12,437 nt of DNA, from NCBI GenBank assembly GCA_030593185.1, contig JAUVHQ010000037.1, forward strand, positions 1-12,437, written 5' to 3'. This document shows, piece by piece, positions 1 to 7,703 of this stretch. The translations under genes were made by a program, and so were the position numbers. How positions within the stretch are numbered: the first letter of the stretch is position 1; every line of letters starts with the position of its first letter. A model generated the notes under the pieces. The model saw only the letters and a program-made list of their open reading frames with translations. It was not told the DNA's origin and did no database searches. This DNA is from Bacteroidota bacterium (GTDB taxonomy: Bacteria > Bacteroidota > Bacteroidia > Bacteroidales > VadinHA17).

Positions 1-555
1 AAATAATTTCCAGTTTTTTGAGCTTTTTGTGTTTACCGACACTGTTATAGGAACTACCATACCTGGCAATAACAACCCCGGACCCTTTCCCCCAAACTCA
101 TTCTGAAGGTATTCCCGTATAAATGAAGTTATCCTGTCGCCTTCGATCTGTGAATCCCCGTAGTGCAAAATCCTTGCAGATCCATTTTTATCACGTATTT
201 CAATAAGCTCATTGAAAAAGGGGTTAAGTACTGAATCCTTACCCGGAGGATATTCAATCGACTGGAAAAGAGTTGCTTCATATTTTTCCTGTTCCGTCTC
301 AGAAGACAGTTCATTGGCTTTAGTAATCAATGCGTTACCCTGATCATATTTCTCAGAAGATAAAACTTCGCTCGTATCGGAAGTAGTCTTAGGTAATGAT
401 CTTTCTTTCAGGAATGGAAAAGCAGATGAATAATGCGGGATATAAAAAGAGGACTTACTATCCGGCAAAGCATCTGTTTCATGATAGAGATAGGAAACAG
501 CAAACAACAAAGCGAAAACGACTAAAATAAACAAAAATACCCGTATAGGTTTCAT
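1..555 (-). CDS. SGNH/GDSL-type hydrolase, exported, C-terminus outside the window
   Basis: Reading back from an ATG at 555 the frame stays open for 185 codons to the window edge, so only the N-terminal part is seen. Residues 1-24 are a basic start plus a hydrophobic stretch (RVFLFILVVFALLFAVSYLY), a signal peptide or signal anchor. A polar, Ser/Thr/Glu-rich linker follows to about residue 100. Residues 129-164 hold the diagnostic block ILHYGDSQIEGDR followed by FGGKGPGLLLP. GDS is block I of the SGNH superfamily, with Ser135 the expected nucleophile. The HYGDSQ.E.DR...FGGKGPG form is one I associate with Bacteroidota SGNH proteins that occur near MBOAT acyltransferases and may act on O-acetylated cell-surface glycans; that link is inference. 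The catalytic Asp/His block would lie beyond position 1. No Shine-Dalgarno sequence is seen before the ATG. It is on the same strand as the activase-type gene but 378 bp away, so probably separately transcribed. Confidence 0.8.
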   Translation of the reverse strand, partial: MKPIRVFLFILVVFALLFAVSYLYHETDALPDSKSSFYIPHYSSAFPFLKERSLPKTTSDTSEVLSSEKYDQGNALITKANELSSETEQEKYEATLFQSIEYPPGKDSVLNPFFNELIEIRDKNGSARILHYGDSQIEGDRITSFIREYLQNEFGGKGPGLLLPGMVVPITVSVNTKSSKNWKLF

Positions 556-724
556 GTGTTTATAAATAAATTTTCAATGGTCACATGGAACATCCTGAAT
601 AATCATTCTCCTGTGTGACATAACATTTATCATGGATGTTTCATGTATGGTTAATGAGTTTATACTTATCACAATATGGGGAAATTTATGGAAAAATGGA
701 AATGGAGGAGTTGTGTTGCAGTGT

Positions 725-751
725 GAAGAGCAAAGAGCGAAGAGTAAAGAG
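725..751. repeat. degenerate purine-rich short tandem repeat
   Basis: GAAGAG, CAAAGAG, CGAAGAG and TAAAGAG follow one another, a core of about 7 bp (NRAAGAG) repeated nearly four times. Strings of this kind are common in Bacteroidota intergenic DNA. No function can be read from it. Confidence 0.55.
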
Positions 752-772
752 TGGGACGGGGTTATTGTCCTT

Positions 773-788
773 CCTGCCGGCAGGCAGG
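773..788. repeat. GC-rich palindrome CCTGCCGGCAGG plus CAGG
   Basis: Positions 773-784 are a perfect 12-bp palindrome, extended by a further CAGG that repeats its right arm. Its high GC stands out against AT-rich surroundings. It resembles a dispersed intergenic repeat of Bacteroidota. No T-run follows on either strand, so it is not a standard intrinsic terminator. Confidence 0.5.
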
Positions 789-790
789 TG

Positions 791-810
791 TTAGACCCTT
801 ACAGGGTTAA
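791..810. repeat. small hairpin, ACCCT-TAC-AGGGT
   Basis: ACCCT (795-799) pairs with AGGGT (803-807) across a 3-nt loop. The flanking TTA (791-793) and TAA (808-810) can extend the stem past a bulged G at 794. There is no adjacent T-run, so a terminator is not supported. Confidence 0.4.
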
Positions 811-864
811 TCATTGAACATAACTTTTCCAGTTTTGATCTTCGCAAAAAGTTTTTTTGGTTTG

Positions 865-920
865 AAGACCTGCCAGGGTCTTCCCGGGGGATGCCCATGG
901 CAGAAAGACCTGGCAGAGTC
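865..920. repeat. pair of related dyads, AAGACCTGCCAGGGTCTT family
   Basis: Copy 1 at 865-882 is an imperfect palindrome: AAGACC pairs with GGTCTT around TGCCAG. Copy 2 at 905-920 (AAGACCTGGCAGAGTC) is a degenerate relative. CTGCCA (870-875) can also pair with TGGCAG (898-903), bracketing a CCCGGGGG run. The block ends 14 bp past the stop of the activase-type gene and could fold at the 3' end of its transcript, but no U-tract follows. I recognise AAGACCTGGCAGGGTCTT-like strings as frequent intergenic repeats in Bacteroidota. Confidence 0.55.
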
Positions 921-933
921 GATGGGTCTCGCT

Positions 934-3900
934 TTAATATGAATAGTATTTCGCAGGCCCTAATATTTTTAAAAGAGATAAATGGAAAAGATCTTCATTG
1001 AGTTCACCATCTGTTGAAAATAGATATTGAATTAATGCTTTGTTATTTTTTACAGATTGCAATATTTTAGGAGTCAGGATTGCACCCAATGAAGATACCA
1101 TACATCCTTCAGGAGCAACATTTACAACCAGATCTATCCCTTCATTCAGTTGCGATATTGTTTCACCAACATATGGAACCAGTTCGCCGCATGGCTTAAA
1201 TGTAGGAAGTACCGGTTTGGCTTCTGCAATGATCTTTTTCATTTTGCGGGGAATTTCCATACCGGAAACCTTATATAATGGTTTTGCTAACACATTCCTG
1301 AGATTATTGACAGTTTTTGTTGTTTCTCTAATATGACATTTCTTTTCTTTAATTAAATTCATTAATCTGTTTTTCTCACTCTTCTCATCAGCATACTTTA
1401 GTTTATTTTGGTACATATTAATATCTCTGTTGGCAAAGGTGATTCTTGATTCAAATATATATTCAAAATAACACCATATAGGGGTGTAGGAAAGGTTAAA
1501 AGAACCAAATCCAATAGTATCTATCAGGAATTTAAGAATCTCTTCGATTTGGGCGACTCGTAAATAGACCTCACCTTCGACATGAATTTTTACTTTTCTA
1601 TTTTTTAAATCTGACTTATTTTTTTGAATACGTAACCATTTATAATTGTACTCTTTTAAAATTCTCCGAATCCCGTTGTTATTAAACAAACCGTAACCAA
1701 AATATTGAGCAAGTCCGCCAAGCTTTGGAAGTTTTCGTTCAATTTTATCAACTATAAACCGTGCAAAATTACTCGGTTTTATATTATGCTCTAATATATC
1801 ATAGATAGTTTGCTTTAATTTGCTGAAGTCAAGTTTTAGTTTCTCAAATTCTTCATAATTCCTGCAATTTGAACCGGCTTTTAAATAGATGGAATGTAAT
1901 ACACCCTTCAAAATAATCGCTTGAAATCCTTGTATGGTTATCCATTTTTCTACCTCCGGGATATAGTCATCTTTGTCATGTAATTCAGTAGCTATATTTA
2001 CCAGAAATTTTATTGGAAAGTGTATGTTCCGTCCATTCGGGGTTTGGTTAAGAGAATTTTCAAGCATTTTGTAAAAATTGAGTTTGCATATATCCTTATA
2101 TTGTCCTTGTCTGCAAGGGCCGTCACCACTATGCATAAATAACACTACTCTTTCTTTCCCCTTGACCAAAGGATCATCCGTCTCTTTTCTTCTGATATAA
2201 TCGTCTATTGCATGTAACATATCTGAAAACACGGCTGCCAGTGGAGCACAAACTGAATCTCCTACATATTTTCTACCGGTCTTTATTTTTTCTTCCAGAT
2301 CGTAAGAATCGTCGTTATAATTGTCAATTACGGATAGGCCGGCGGCTCTAAATACGGAAACAATTGCCCGGTTATCGTTCATCGTGGGGAAATAAATTAC
2401 ATCAGTTTCCTTATACAGACCATCCAATGAGAACTCATTTAAAAATCCCATGGAAAAATTTGTTTTTTTCTTTCGGGTCAGCTCATTGTGCAAATTTTTA
2501 TTTAATTGATTTAAATGCGTGTTTATACGATTCTCAAGATGAGCCAGTTCTGCGATTATTGCATCAGATTGAATTAATAGTGAAGGGGTATTTTTAGTAA
2601 TTTCTGCCAGGACGGGAAGGGTTATACTGTCCGGTCCGCATCTGAAAGTTGAAACCGTAACAACAGACATCAGGATTTCTGTATTGCCATTTTCAATTTT
2701 TTTGATTAGTTCTTTTAACCTGGTATGTTTGATTATTTGATGAAATCGTTTGTTGGAAATTGCATCGACTTTAGTTATTAGATCATGCGGATTTTTCCAA
2801 TAGATGTAATCGAATTGTCTATTCGGGTGTGTTTCAAACACATAAGCAGGAATGGCAACCACACCTTTATCTTTGAGAAGTTTCCCAATGTGGCTATCAT
2901 AAATTCCCGGATTCAAGACATATTCTCTTGCAAAGATGATCGAAATATTTAATTTTTTATTGATCGCCTCTTCTATAAAATCCGCCGTAATTTCTTCTAA
3001 TTCTTTTTTTAATTTTTCATATTCCTTTGCAGCATAAGCAATTGCCTCAATGAACCTGCTTTTTGAAACGTTCACTTCATAGTATTCGAAAATGGAATGA
3101 AATTCATCATACAACTGGTCAGCAATGTTTTGCGGCTCAGTTTTGTTTAGGCTTATATCAAACAATTTGAACCGGGCTTCAGGATACTTTGTTTTGGCAA
3201 AATGGTAGGCGATAAGAACCCCACCCTGATTTGTGATACAGGTCCTGCCGACACTATTTCCTTTAACAGGTAAAAAATCTATTTGGGGTACAAGGATAAT
3301 TCCGTGTTGTTCTCTGGCAAGACGGAGAAATTGTCCGGTCGCACCAATGTTCGGTGCACAAGTATCAATAGGAAACAATGGCTGTCCTTCCATAATATCT
3401 CTTTCTTGCACATTATCGATATGCACCGGTATATTGAATTGTTCGAACATTTTTCCAAAGAAAAATGCTTTTTCTGAAATAGCGAAGCTTCTTGGAATCA
3501 CCAGCCTTTTCTTATCCTCAGATTTTGGTAATTTCTCATCTATGAATTTCCAGATTGCTTTATATGCCTGGGGAATCTCATTCTTTTCGCCTCTCTTCAT
3601 CCGTACCTCAAGTTCATTAACAGCTGTACATCCTCCAAGAGTTAGTGAAATTTTGCTATGAACATCCCCGGAGTTAAGCTTCGTCCTCACACACCGTGAA
3701 TTTTTATCTCCACAAGCTGCGCCGCGACATACTATAATTTTTTTGTCAAACTTACGATCAATGAGATCATCCAGATAGCAGTATTCTTCGATTTCCGGAA
3801 GATCCTTTTCTTCGATACTTTTAACCAGACCAATACATGCCCTGTGCCCTGGAAATGGCGGAACCAGACAGAAGGTGTTCGAACCCGTATATTCTTGTGC

Positions 3901-5853
3901 TCTATGTGTGACTGCTAACGGCAGAGGATCACTCAGCATGGTCTGACCGTGGAGTAGTGCTATAGTATTATCAGGGAATTCCACCTGGTGCCACAGGGAA
4001 CGAGACATATTCTCCACAATTGCATAGCAGCATGAAGCCAGTATCTCCTCCTTACTATAACCCTCAGCCTGCATTTTTCTGGCATTTTCCATCAGAAATA
4101 CTGCACATGTGGCATTGATTCCATAGGCCTTCCGGGATTCGAAGGCTTTATCATAGGCCTCTGCTATATCTTTAATATTAAATAACGTTTTGAGGGTATC
4201 CATCAAGCTCCCGGTTCCGGCAGAACACTTGATGTTCATGGCATTGTCAAATAGTTCTTCCTTTTTAAGGGAAATGACTGAAATCTTTGTATCTTCACCT
4301 CCAATATCAATTAACAGACAGAAGTCTTCATTTACTTCATTTATACCTTTGCGGTTTAATTTTGCAATATGATCTTTTGCAAGCTGGATTGACCCCCTTG
4401 CGTGGGCATAATTTTCAACAAGGACGGAAATTCTTTCTTTAATATGCGGATAAATTGCCTTTAAAGTCTTCTGAACCTGATATCTTCCACTTCCCGTTAT
4501 TCCAATGTTTTGGATCCTTAATTTGTCGATACCCCTGGATTTTAGTTTCCTGAAAATGTGTTTTATTGTATTAATGGTATCCCCGTGATTATCATAGAAA
4601 TTTTGAAACAGCAGTTTCCCTGTCCTGTCATCGTTTACTACAATCTTAGCCATGACTGAACCAATATCAAGACCGATATTAACCGGCAGATTCATAAATA
4701 TTTCGGACGAAACAGTTTCAATTTCCGGATTGGGTAACCTTTCATACAATCCTTGTTTTTCATACTTTTCTTTTAATGTTTTGAAAGAGGGCAATTCCAA
4801 TAAGGTATCAGGTTTTCGCAATCGCACTGCACTCTGTTTTCGAAAATTGTCTTTCCCAATGCTCTCCACCAGATATTTCATCCCTGTCATTATGATTGAT
4901 TGTTCCTCATCATAGACAATCTCTTTTACTCCGTTGGCTTTCAAAAAATCTTCGGCACAATTTCTGGCATACTGCCATATGAATACTCCTCCTGTCAGGT
5001 ATACCTTATCTGTCCCCCGGGACATTTTCCTGCATGGTTTCATTACTTCAGACTTCATTGTTATGGCCAGCGCTCGATCGAGAGGAATTCCCTGGTTCTT
5101 GTCAGAGATTGTAGCTGAAGAACTGAATACTCCACATCTGTCAGATCTGACAGGAACCTGCTCACGTTCAGCTTTCCGCTCCGTACCCAGATAATCAACC
5201 AAAACACGATCAACATCTTCCTTGTTAATGTCCAGTTTACTTAAAATCCTGCTTAAATTGATTCCGGTTCCTGCTCCACATCGTGGATTTACTATTAGCA
5301 GATCATCTTTCAATTCTTCGTTCTTATCAATACATATAACCATATAACCAGATGCAGAGAGATCTATAATACCAATTGTCTCCAATTCCCTGTTTTTTTC
5401 CCTGCGTAATAAGAATTTTGCTGCTGACCACAGAACTGCTGCCGGCATAATCGATTCACCACGACCTAATACCTTTTTAGTAATCTCCGAAAGTTTTCCT
5501 GTAATATATATTGATTCGGTACCATTGTTTATCGAGTTTCCTGTGTTCCTTAATAACTCTATAATCCCGGATTTCCTGAATAGTTTCCGAATATCATCGT
5601 TATTCGGTATTATTATGTTTTTTGTTAATGTTTCAGAATCATTCTCAGTAAATGAGTCGTAGGTTCTCACGTGAATATGTTCAATCCCTGTATCAATAAA
5701 GACCTTTCGTCTTGTAATATCTTCCTGCAAAGATTCAACTTTTAAGGTGGAAATATTTTGTTGGAGAGAGGAGATATCTTCTTTTATCAAACTGTCCGGT
5801 GAGGCAGGAATTATTTTATCTCTTTCAAGTTTATATGCTTCTTCCGGATTCAT
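934..5853 (-). CDS. giant fused acyl-CoA dehydratase activase / DUF2229 / dehydratase-like protein (1639 aa)
   Basis: The family activates or catalyses ATP-driven, radical 2-hydroxyacyl-CoA dehydration or related low-potential reductions; the substrate here is unknown. Residues 1-49 are a polar, possibly helical extension. Activase module 1 (about 50-335) keeps NPRCGAGTG (189-197), RCGVF (239-243) and LTGGV (286-290) but has DLSASGYM where DIGGQDSK is expected. Activase module 2 (about 391-685) is near canonical: GLDIGSVMAK, ITGSGR, DIGGEDTK (516-523), KCSAGTG with Cys543, ATCAVF with Cys583, and PFPGHRACIGL. A linker has Cys709, 714, 721 and 742. A DUF2229-like part (about 783-960) carries IPRSF and FPIDTCAP. 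The C-terminal region has FRCGPDSITLP (1070-1080), DSVCAPLA (1199-1206), GDGPCRQGQY (1243-1252) and PEGCM (1581-1585). Homologues I recall are about 1400 residues, so this one is long. The frame is uninterrupted. The ATG at 5853 lacks a Shine-Dalgarno sequence, and no dehydratase partner genes adjoin it. An ATP-dependent double-cubane reductase is an alternative. Confidence 0.85.
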   Translation of the reverse strand: MNPEEAYKLERDKIIPASPDSLIKEDISSLQQNISTLKVESLQEDITRRKVFIDTGIEHIHVRTYDSFTENDSETLTKNIIIPNNDDIRKLFRKSGIIELLRNTGNSINNGTESIYITGKLSEITKKVLGRGESIMPAAVLWSAAKFLLRREKNRELETIGIIDLSASGYMVICIDKNEELKDDLLIVNPRCGAGTGINLSRILSKLDINKEDVDRVLVDYLGTERKAEREQVPVRSDRCGVFSSSATISDKNQGIPLDRALAITMKSEVMKPCRKMSRGTDKVYLTGGVFIWQYARNCAEDFLKANGVKEIVYDEEQSIIMTGMKYLVESIGKDNFRKQSAVRLRKPDTLLELPSFKTLKEKYEKQGLYERLPNPEIETVSSEIFMNLPVNIGLDIGSVMAKIVVNDDRTGKLLFQNFYDNHGDTINTIKHIFRKLKSRGIDKLRIQNIGITGSGRYQVQKTLKAIYPHIKERISVLVENYAHARGSIQLAKDHIAKLNRKGINEVNEDFCLLIDIGGEDTKISVISLKKEELFDNAMNIKCSAGTGSLMDTLKTLFNIKDIAEAYDKAFESRKAYGINATCAVFLMENARKMQAEGYSKEEILASCCYAIVENMSRSLWHQVEFPDNTIALLHGQTMLSDPLPLAVTHRAQEYTGSNTFCLVPPFPGHRACIGLVKSIEEKDLPEIEEYCYLDDLIDRKFDKKIIVCRGAACGDKNSRCVRTKLNSGDVHSKISLTLGGCTAVNELEVRMKRGEKNEIPQAYKAIWKFIDEKLPKSEDKKRLVIPRSFAISEKAFFFGKMFEQFNIPVHIDNVQERDIMEGQPLFPIDTCAPNIGATGQFLRLAREQHGIILVPQIDFLPVKGNSVGRTCITNQGGVLIAYHFAKTKYPEARFKLFDISLNKTEPQNIADQLYDEFHSIFEYYEVNVSKSRFIEAIAYAAKEYEKLKKELEEITADFIEEAINKKLNISIIFAREYVLNPGIYDSHIGKLLKDKGVVAIPAYVFETHPNRQFDYIYWKNPHDLITKVDAISNKRFHQIIKHTRLKELIKKIENGNTEILMSVVTVSTFRCGPDSITLPVLAEITKNTPSLLIQSDAIIAELAHLENRINTHLNQLNKNLHNELTRKKKTNFSMGFLNEFSLDGLYKETDVIYFPTMNDNRAIVSVFRAAGLSVIDNYNDDSYDLEEKIKTGRKYVGDSVCAPLAAVFSDMLHAIDDYIRRKETDDPLVKGKERVVLFMHSGDGPCRQGQYKDICKLNFYKMLENSLNQTPNGRNIHFPIKFLVNIATELHDKDDYIPEVEKWITIQGFQAIILKGVLHSIYLKAGSNCRNYEEFEKLKLDFSKLKQTIYDILEHNIKPSNFARFIVDKIERKLPKLGGLAQYFGYGLFNNNGIRRILKEYNYKWLRIQKNKSDLKNRKVKIHVEGEVYLRVAQIEEILKFLIDTIGFGSFNLSYTPIWCYFEYIFESRITFANRDINMYQNKLKYADEKSEKNRLMNLIKEKKCHIRETTKTVNNLRNVLAKPLYKVSGMEIPRKMKKIIAEAKPVLPTFKPCGELVPYVGETISQLNEGIDLVVNVAPEGCMVSSLGAILTPKILQSVKNNKALIQYLFSTDGELNEDLFHLSLLKILGPAKYYSY

Positions 5854-6029
5854 TTTGTCATATGCTTAATTTTAGTCTTGATACATACAAATAAATATTA
5901 TGCAATAAGTAAAAAGACTTTGACATATTTAAATGGACACCTGCTGATGATATTTATAAAAATAAAGATACGATAAAAATAGAGGGTAAGTCAAGTGATT
6001 GTTATTTAATTCCCCGGTGGAATACTGCG

Positions 6030-7580
6030 TCAGCTTTTTCTTTTGATCTTCAGACGTTGTCCCGGGTGGATCTTGTCAGAACTGCTCATTTGGTTAAGCT
6101 GAAGTATCTCTGTCTGGGTTACCCCGGGAAATTTACGGGCAATTTCCCAGATACTATCACCATACCTGACCTTGTAGTATACATAATCCTGATCATCCGG
6201 AATAGAATTATCAGCCTGTACCTTTGCCTGCACTTGAACACTTTTTCCAATGCTTCTTTGCTTTTCGGAAAAAGTCATGGAATTAATTTTCCTGTACTTC
6301 TCAGCTTTTGAAGGAGGCACATAGACAACCAGTTTCCTGCCAACCCGGATAATATTCCTTATCCCGTTCCAGTAACGCAAATCTGATAATCCAACACGAT
6401 ACCATTCTGAAATATGACCCGGTGTATCTCCTGATTTAACGGTATAATATAACTTTGTTCTGCCGGTAGGTGCCTGAGGGACATATCTTGACCGGGTAGG
6501 ATTAATAATTGTATTTGAGGGATTAAAGAATATTGAATCTTTATACGCAAAGATGGAATCCTGAAGTGAAATAAAATCCAATGTATGATTTACCGGTATC
6601 TTAAGGGCAAAACTTCTGCTTTTACCCGGAATAATATCTCTCTTATATTGTGGATTCATATCTCTAAGCAGTTTTACAGGTACCTGAAGAACCTCTGACA
6701 CCTGTTTAAGATGCAGATTATCATTGATCATTATGGTATCCGCGGCAAGAGGAAGACTTATTGATCTTGGCGACAGATTATGCTCATCGTAATAATTCAT
6801 CGCGTAAGTAGCTGCAATATAAGCAGGTACATATCCACGTGTTTCACGGGGTAAATAATAATACAGATCCCAATAACTCTTTTTTCTTCCCGAACGGCGG
6901 ATTGCTTTGTTCACATTTCCCGGACCGCAGTTATATGCAGCGATAACAAGAGTCCAGTCATTATAAATATTATGCAGATCTCTTAAATACCTGGCAGCAG
7001 CATGTGTTGATTTTACCGGATCTCTCCTTTCATCAACTATTGAATTTACTGTAAGACCGTAAGCCTTTGCTGTTCCGAACATAAACTGCCATATACCGGT
7101 TGCACCAACCCTGGATACAGCCCGGGGATTAAGTGCAGATTCAATTACTGCAAGGTACTTTAGTTCAGGAGGGAGTCCGTAGAAATCAAATATCTCCTCA
7201 AAAACCGGGAAATAATAATCAGCAAGTCCCAGCATTACTTCCAGCCGGTCTCTTCGTTTTTTAGTATAAACATGAATATAATTTCTTACAATATTATTGT
7301 AGGTAAGTGGTAATACCGAGGGTATCCTGCTAAGTCTTTCAATATAAACTGAATCCGGATACTCAGGAATTATTATATCATTTTCCAGTGCCACAGGCAG
7401 TTTCAGACTATCAGGAGTAACTGCATTCCTTACATACCATAACTGCATGAGGCTATCAAGGTTCTTGTCAAAACCGGTATCCCATACCTCCTCGTCTAAA
7501 ACGGTAGTATCTCTCTGTCCGTAAACTTCAAACGGCATTGCCACACAAGCCAATAAAACGATGTACAGTAATATCTTCAT
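6030..7580 (-). CDS. mltD: membrane-bound lytic murein transglycosylase, MltD-like, with LysM domains
   Basis: The enzyme cleaves the MurNAc-GlcNAc bond of peptidoglycan non-hydrolytically, forming 1,6-anhydroMurNAc ends in the periplasm. Residues 1-21 form a signal peptide (MKILLYIVLLACVAMPFEVYG) with no clear lipobox. The GH23/SLT domain spans about 120-265. It shows ELKYLAVIESALNP with catalytic Glu147, GATGIWQFM (159-167), AAYNCGPGNV (214-223) and PRETRGYVPAYIAA (244-257). Residues 287-330 look like a divergent LysM. Clear LysM repeats, which bind peptidoglycan, lie at 377-421 (YYTVKSGDTPGHIS start) and 467-513 (VYYKVRYGDSIWEIA start). The length of 516 residues suits MltD-type proteins with several LysM modules. 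The ATG at 7580 is preceded by a possible AGGG. The gene lies 123 bp after the DUF5683 gene on the same strand. The LT-after-par order is a recurrent Bacteroidota arrangement as I recall it. Confidence 0.93.
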   Translation of the reverse strand: MKILLYIVLLACVAMPFEVYGQRDTTVLDEEVWDTGFDKNLDSLMQLWYVRNAVTPDSLKLPVALENDIIIPEYPDSVYIERLSRIPSVLPLTYNNIVRNYIHVYTKKRRDRLEVMLGLADYYFPVFEEIFDFYGLPPELKYLAVIESALNPRAVSRVGATGIWQFMFGTAKAYGLTVNSIVDERRDPVKSTHAAARYLRDLHNIYNDWTLVIAAYNCGPGNVNKAIRRSGRKKSYWDLYYYLPRETRGYVPAYIAATYAMNYYDEHNLSPRSISLPLAADTIMINDNLHLKQVSEVLQVPVKLLRDMNPQYKRDIIPGKSRSFALKIPVNHTLDFISLQDSIFAYKDSIFFNPSNTIINPTRSRYVPQAPTGRTKLYYTVKSGDTPGHISEWYRVGLSDLRYWNGIRNIIRVGRKLVVYVPPSKAEKYRKINSMTFSEKQRSIGKSVQVQAKVQADNSIPDDQDYVYYKVRYGDSIWEIARKFPGVTQTEILQLNQMSSSDKIHPGQRLKIKRKS

Positions 7581-7643
7581 TTTCCCTGTTTTTATTATAA
7601 TTTATTGTATTGGAATTTTAATGTTTATGACTTACGAGTTGTT

Positions 7644-7668
7644 GACTGCCGACTGCCGACTGCCGACT
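7644..7668. repeat. heptamer tandem repeat (GACTGCC)3 plus GACT
   Basis: GACTGCC occurs three times head to tail at 7644-7664, followed by a partial GACT at 7665-7668. It sits in the 123-bp gap between the DUF5683 and transglycosylase genes. A degenerate array of the same heptamer, on the opposite strand, lies upstream of parA at 10541-10575. Confidence 0.75.
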
Positions 7669-7703
7669 TTCTTCCAAAACAGGCGTCAAAGATAACAAAA
7701 ACC

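Larger units (their letters stand above)
556..933. other. gene-free spacer with mosaic short repeats
   Basis: This 378-bp stretch lies between the end of the activase-type gene and the start of the SGNH gene. A 61-codon frame at 632-817 (+) reads through the purine-rich repeat and the CCTGCCGGCAGG palindrome, giving peptides such as QRAKSKE and LPAGRQV. I recognise such peptides as translations of intergenic repeats, so I do not call a gene. I see no tRNA, no convincing promoter and no hairpin followed by a T-run on either strand. The repeats are listed separately. Confidence 0.6.

Noticed and set aside
632..817. 61-codon plus-strand frame in the 556-933 spacer
   Set aside because: It runs through the purine-rich repeat and a palindrome. 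The peptide has no family features and includes segments I recognise as translated intergenic repeats.
3233..3661. 142-codon plus-strand frame inside the activase-type gene
   Set aside because: It is antisense to a well-conserved coding region with intact DUF2229 motifs and has no recognisable domain; a shadow frame.
6005..6028. Possible terminator after the transglycosylase gene (ATTCC/GGAAT stem on the minus strand)
   Set aside because: The stem is only 5 bp and is not followed by a T-run.
6839..6848. TGTTTCACGG, resembling half of a parS site
   Set aside because: Only the left half of TGTTNCACGTGAAACA matches. It falls in the codons for the conserved PRETRGY motif of the transglycosylase, so coincidence is the simpler explanation.
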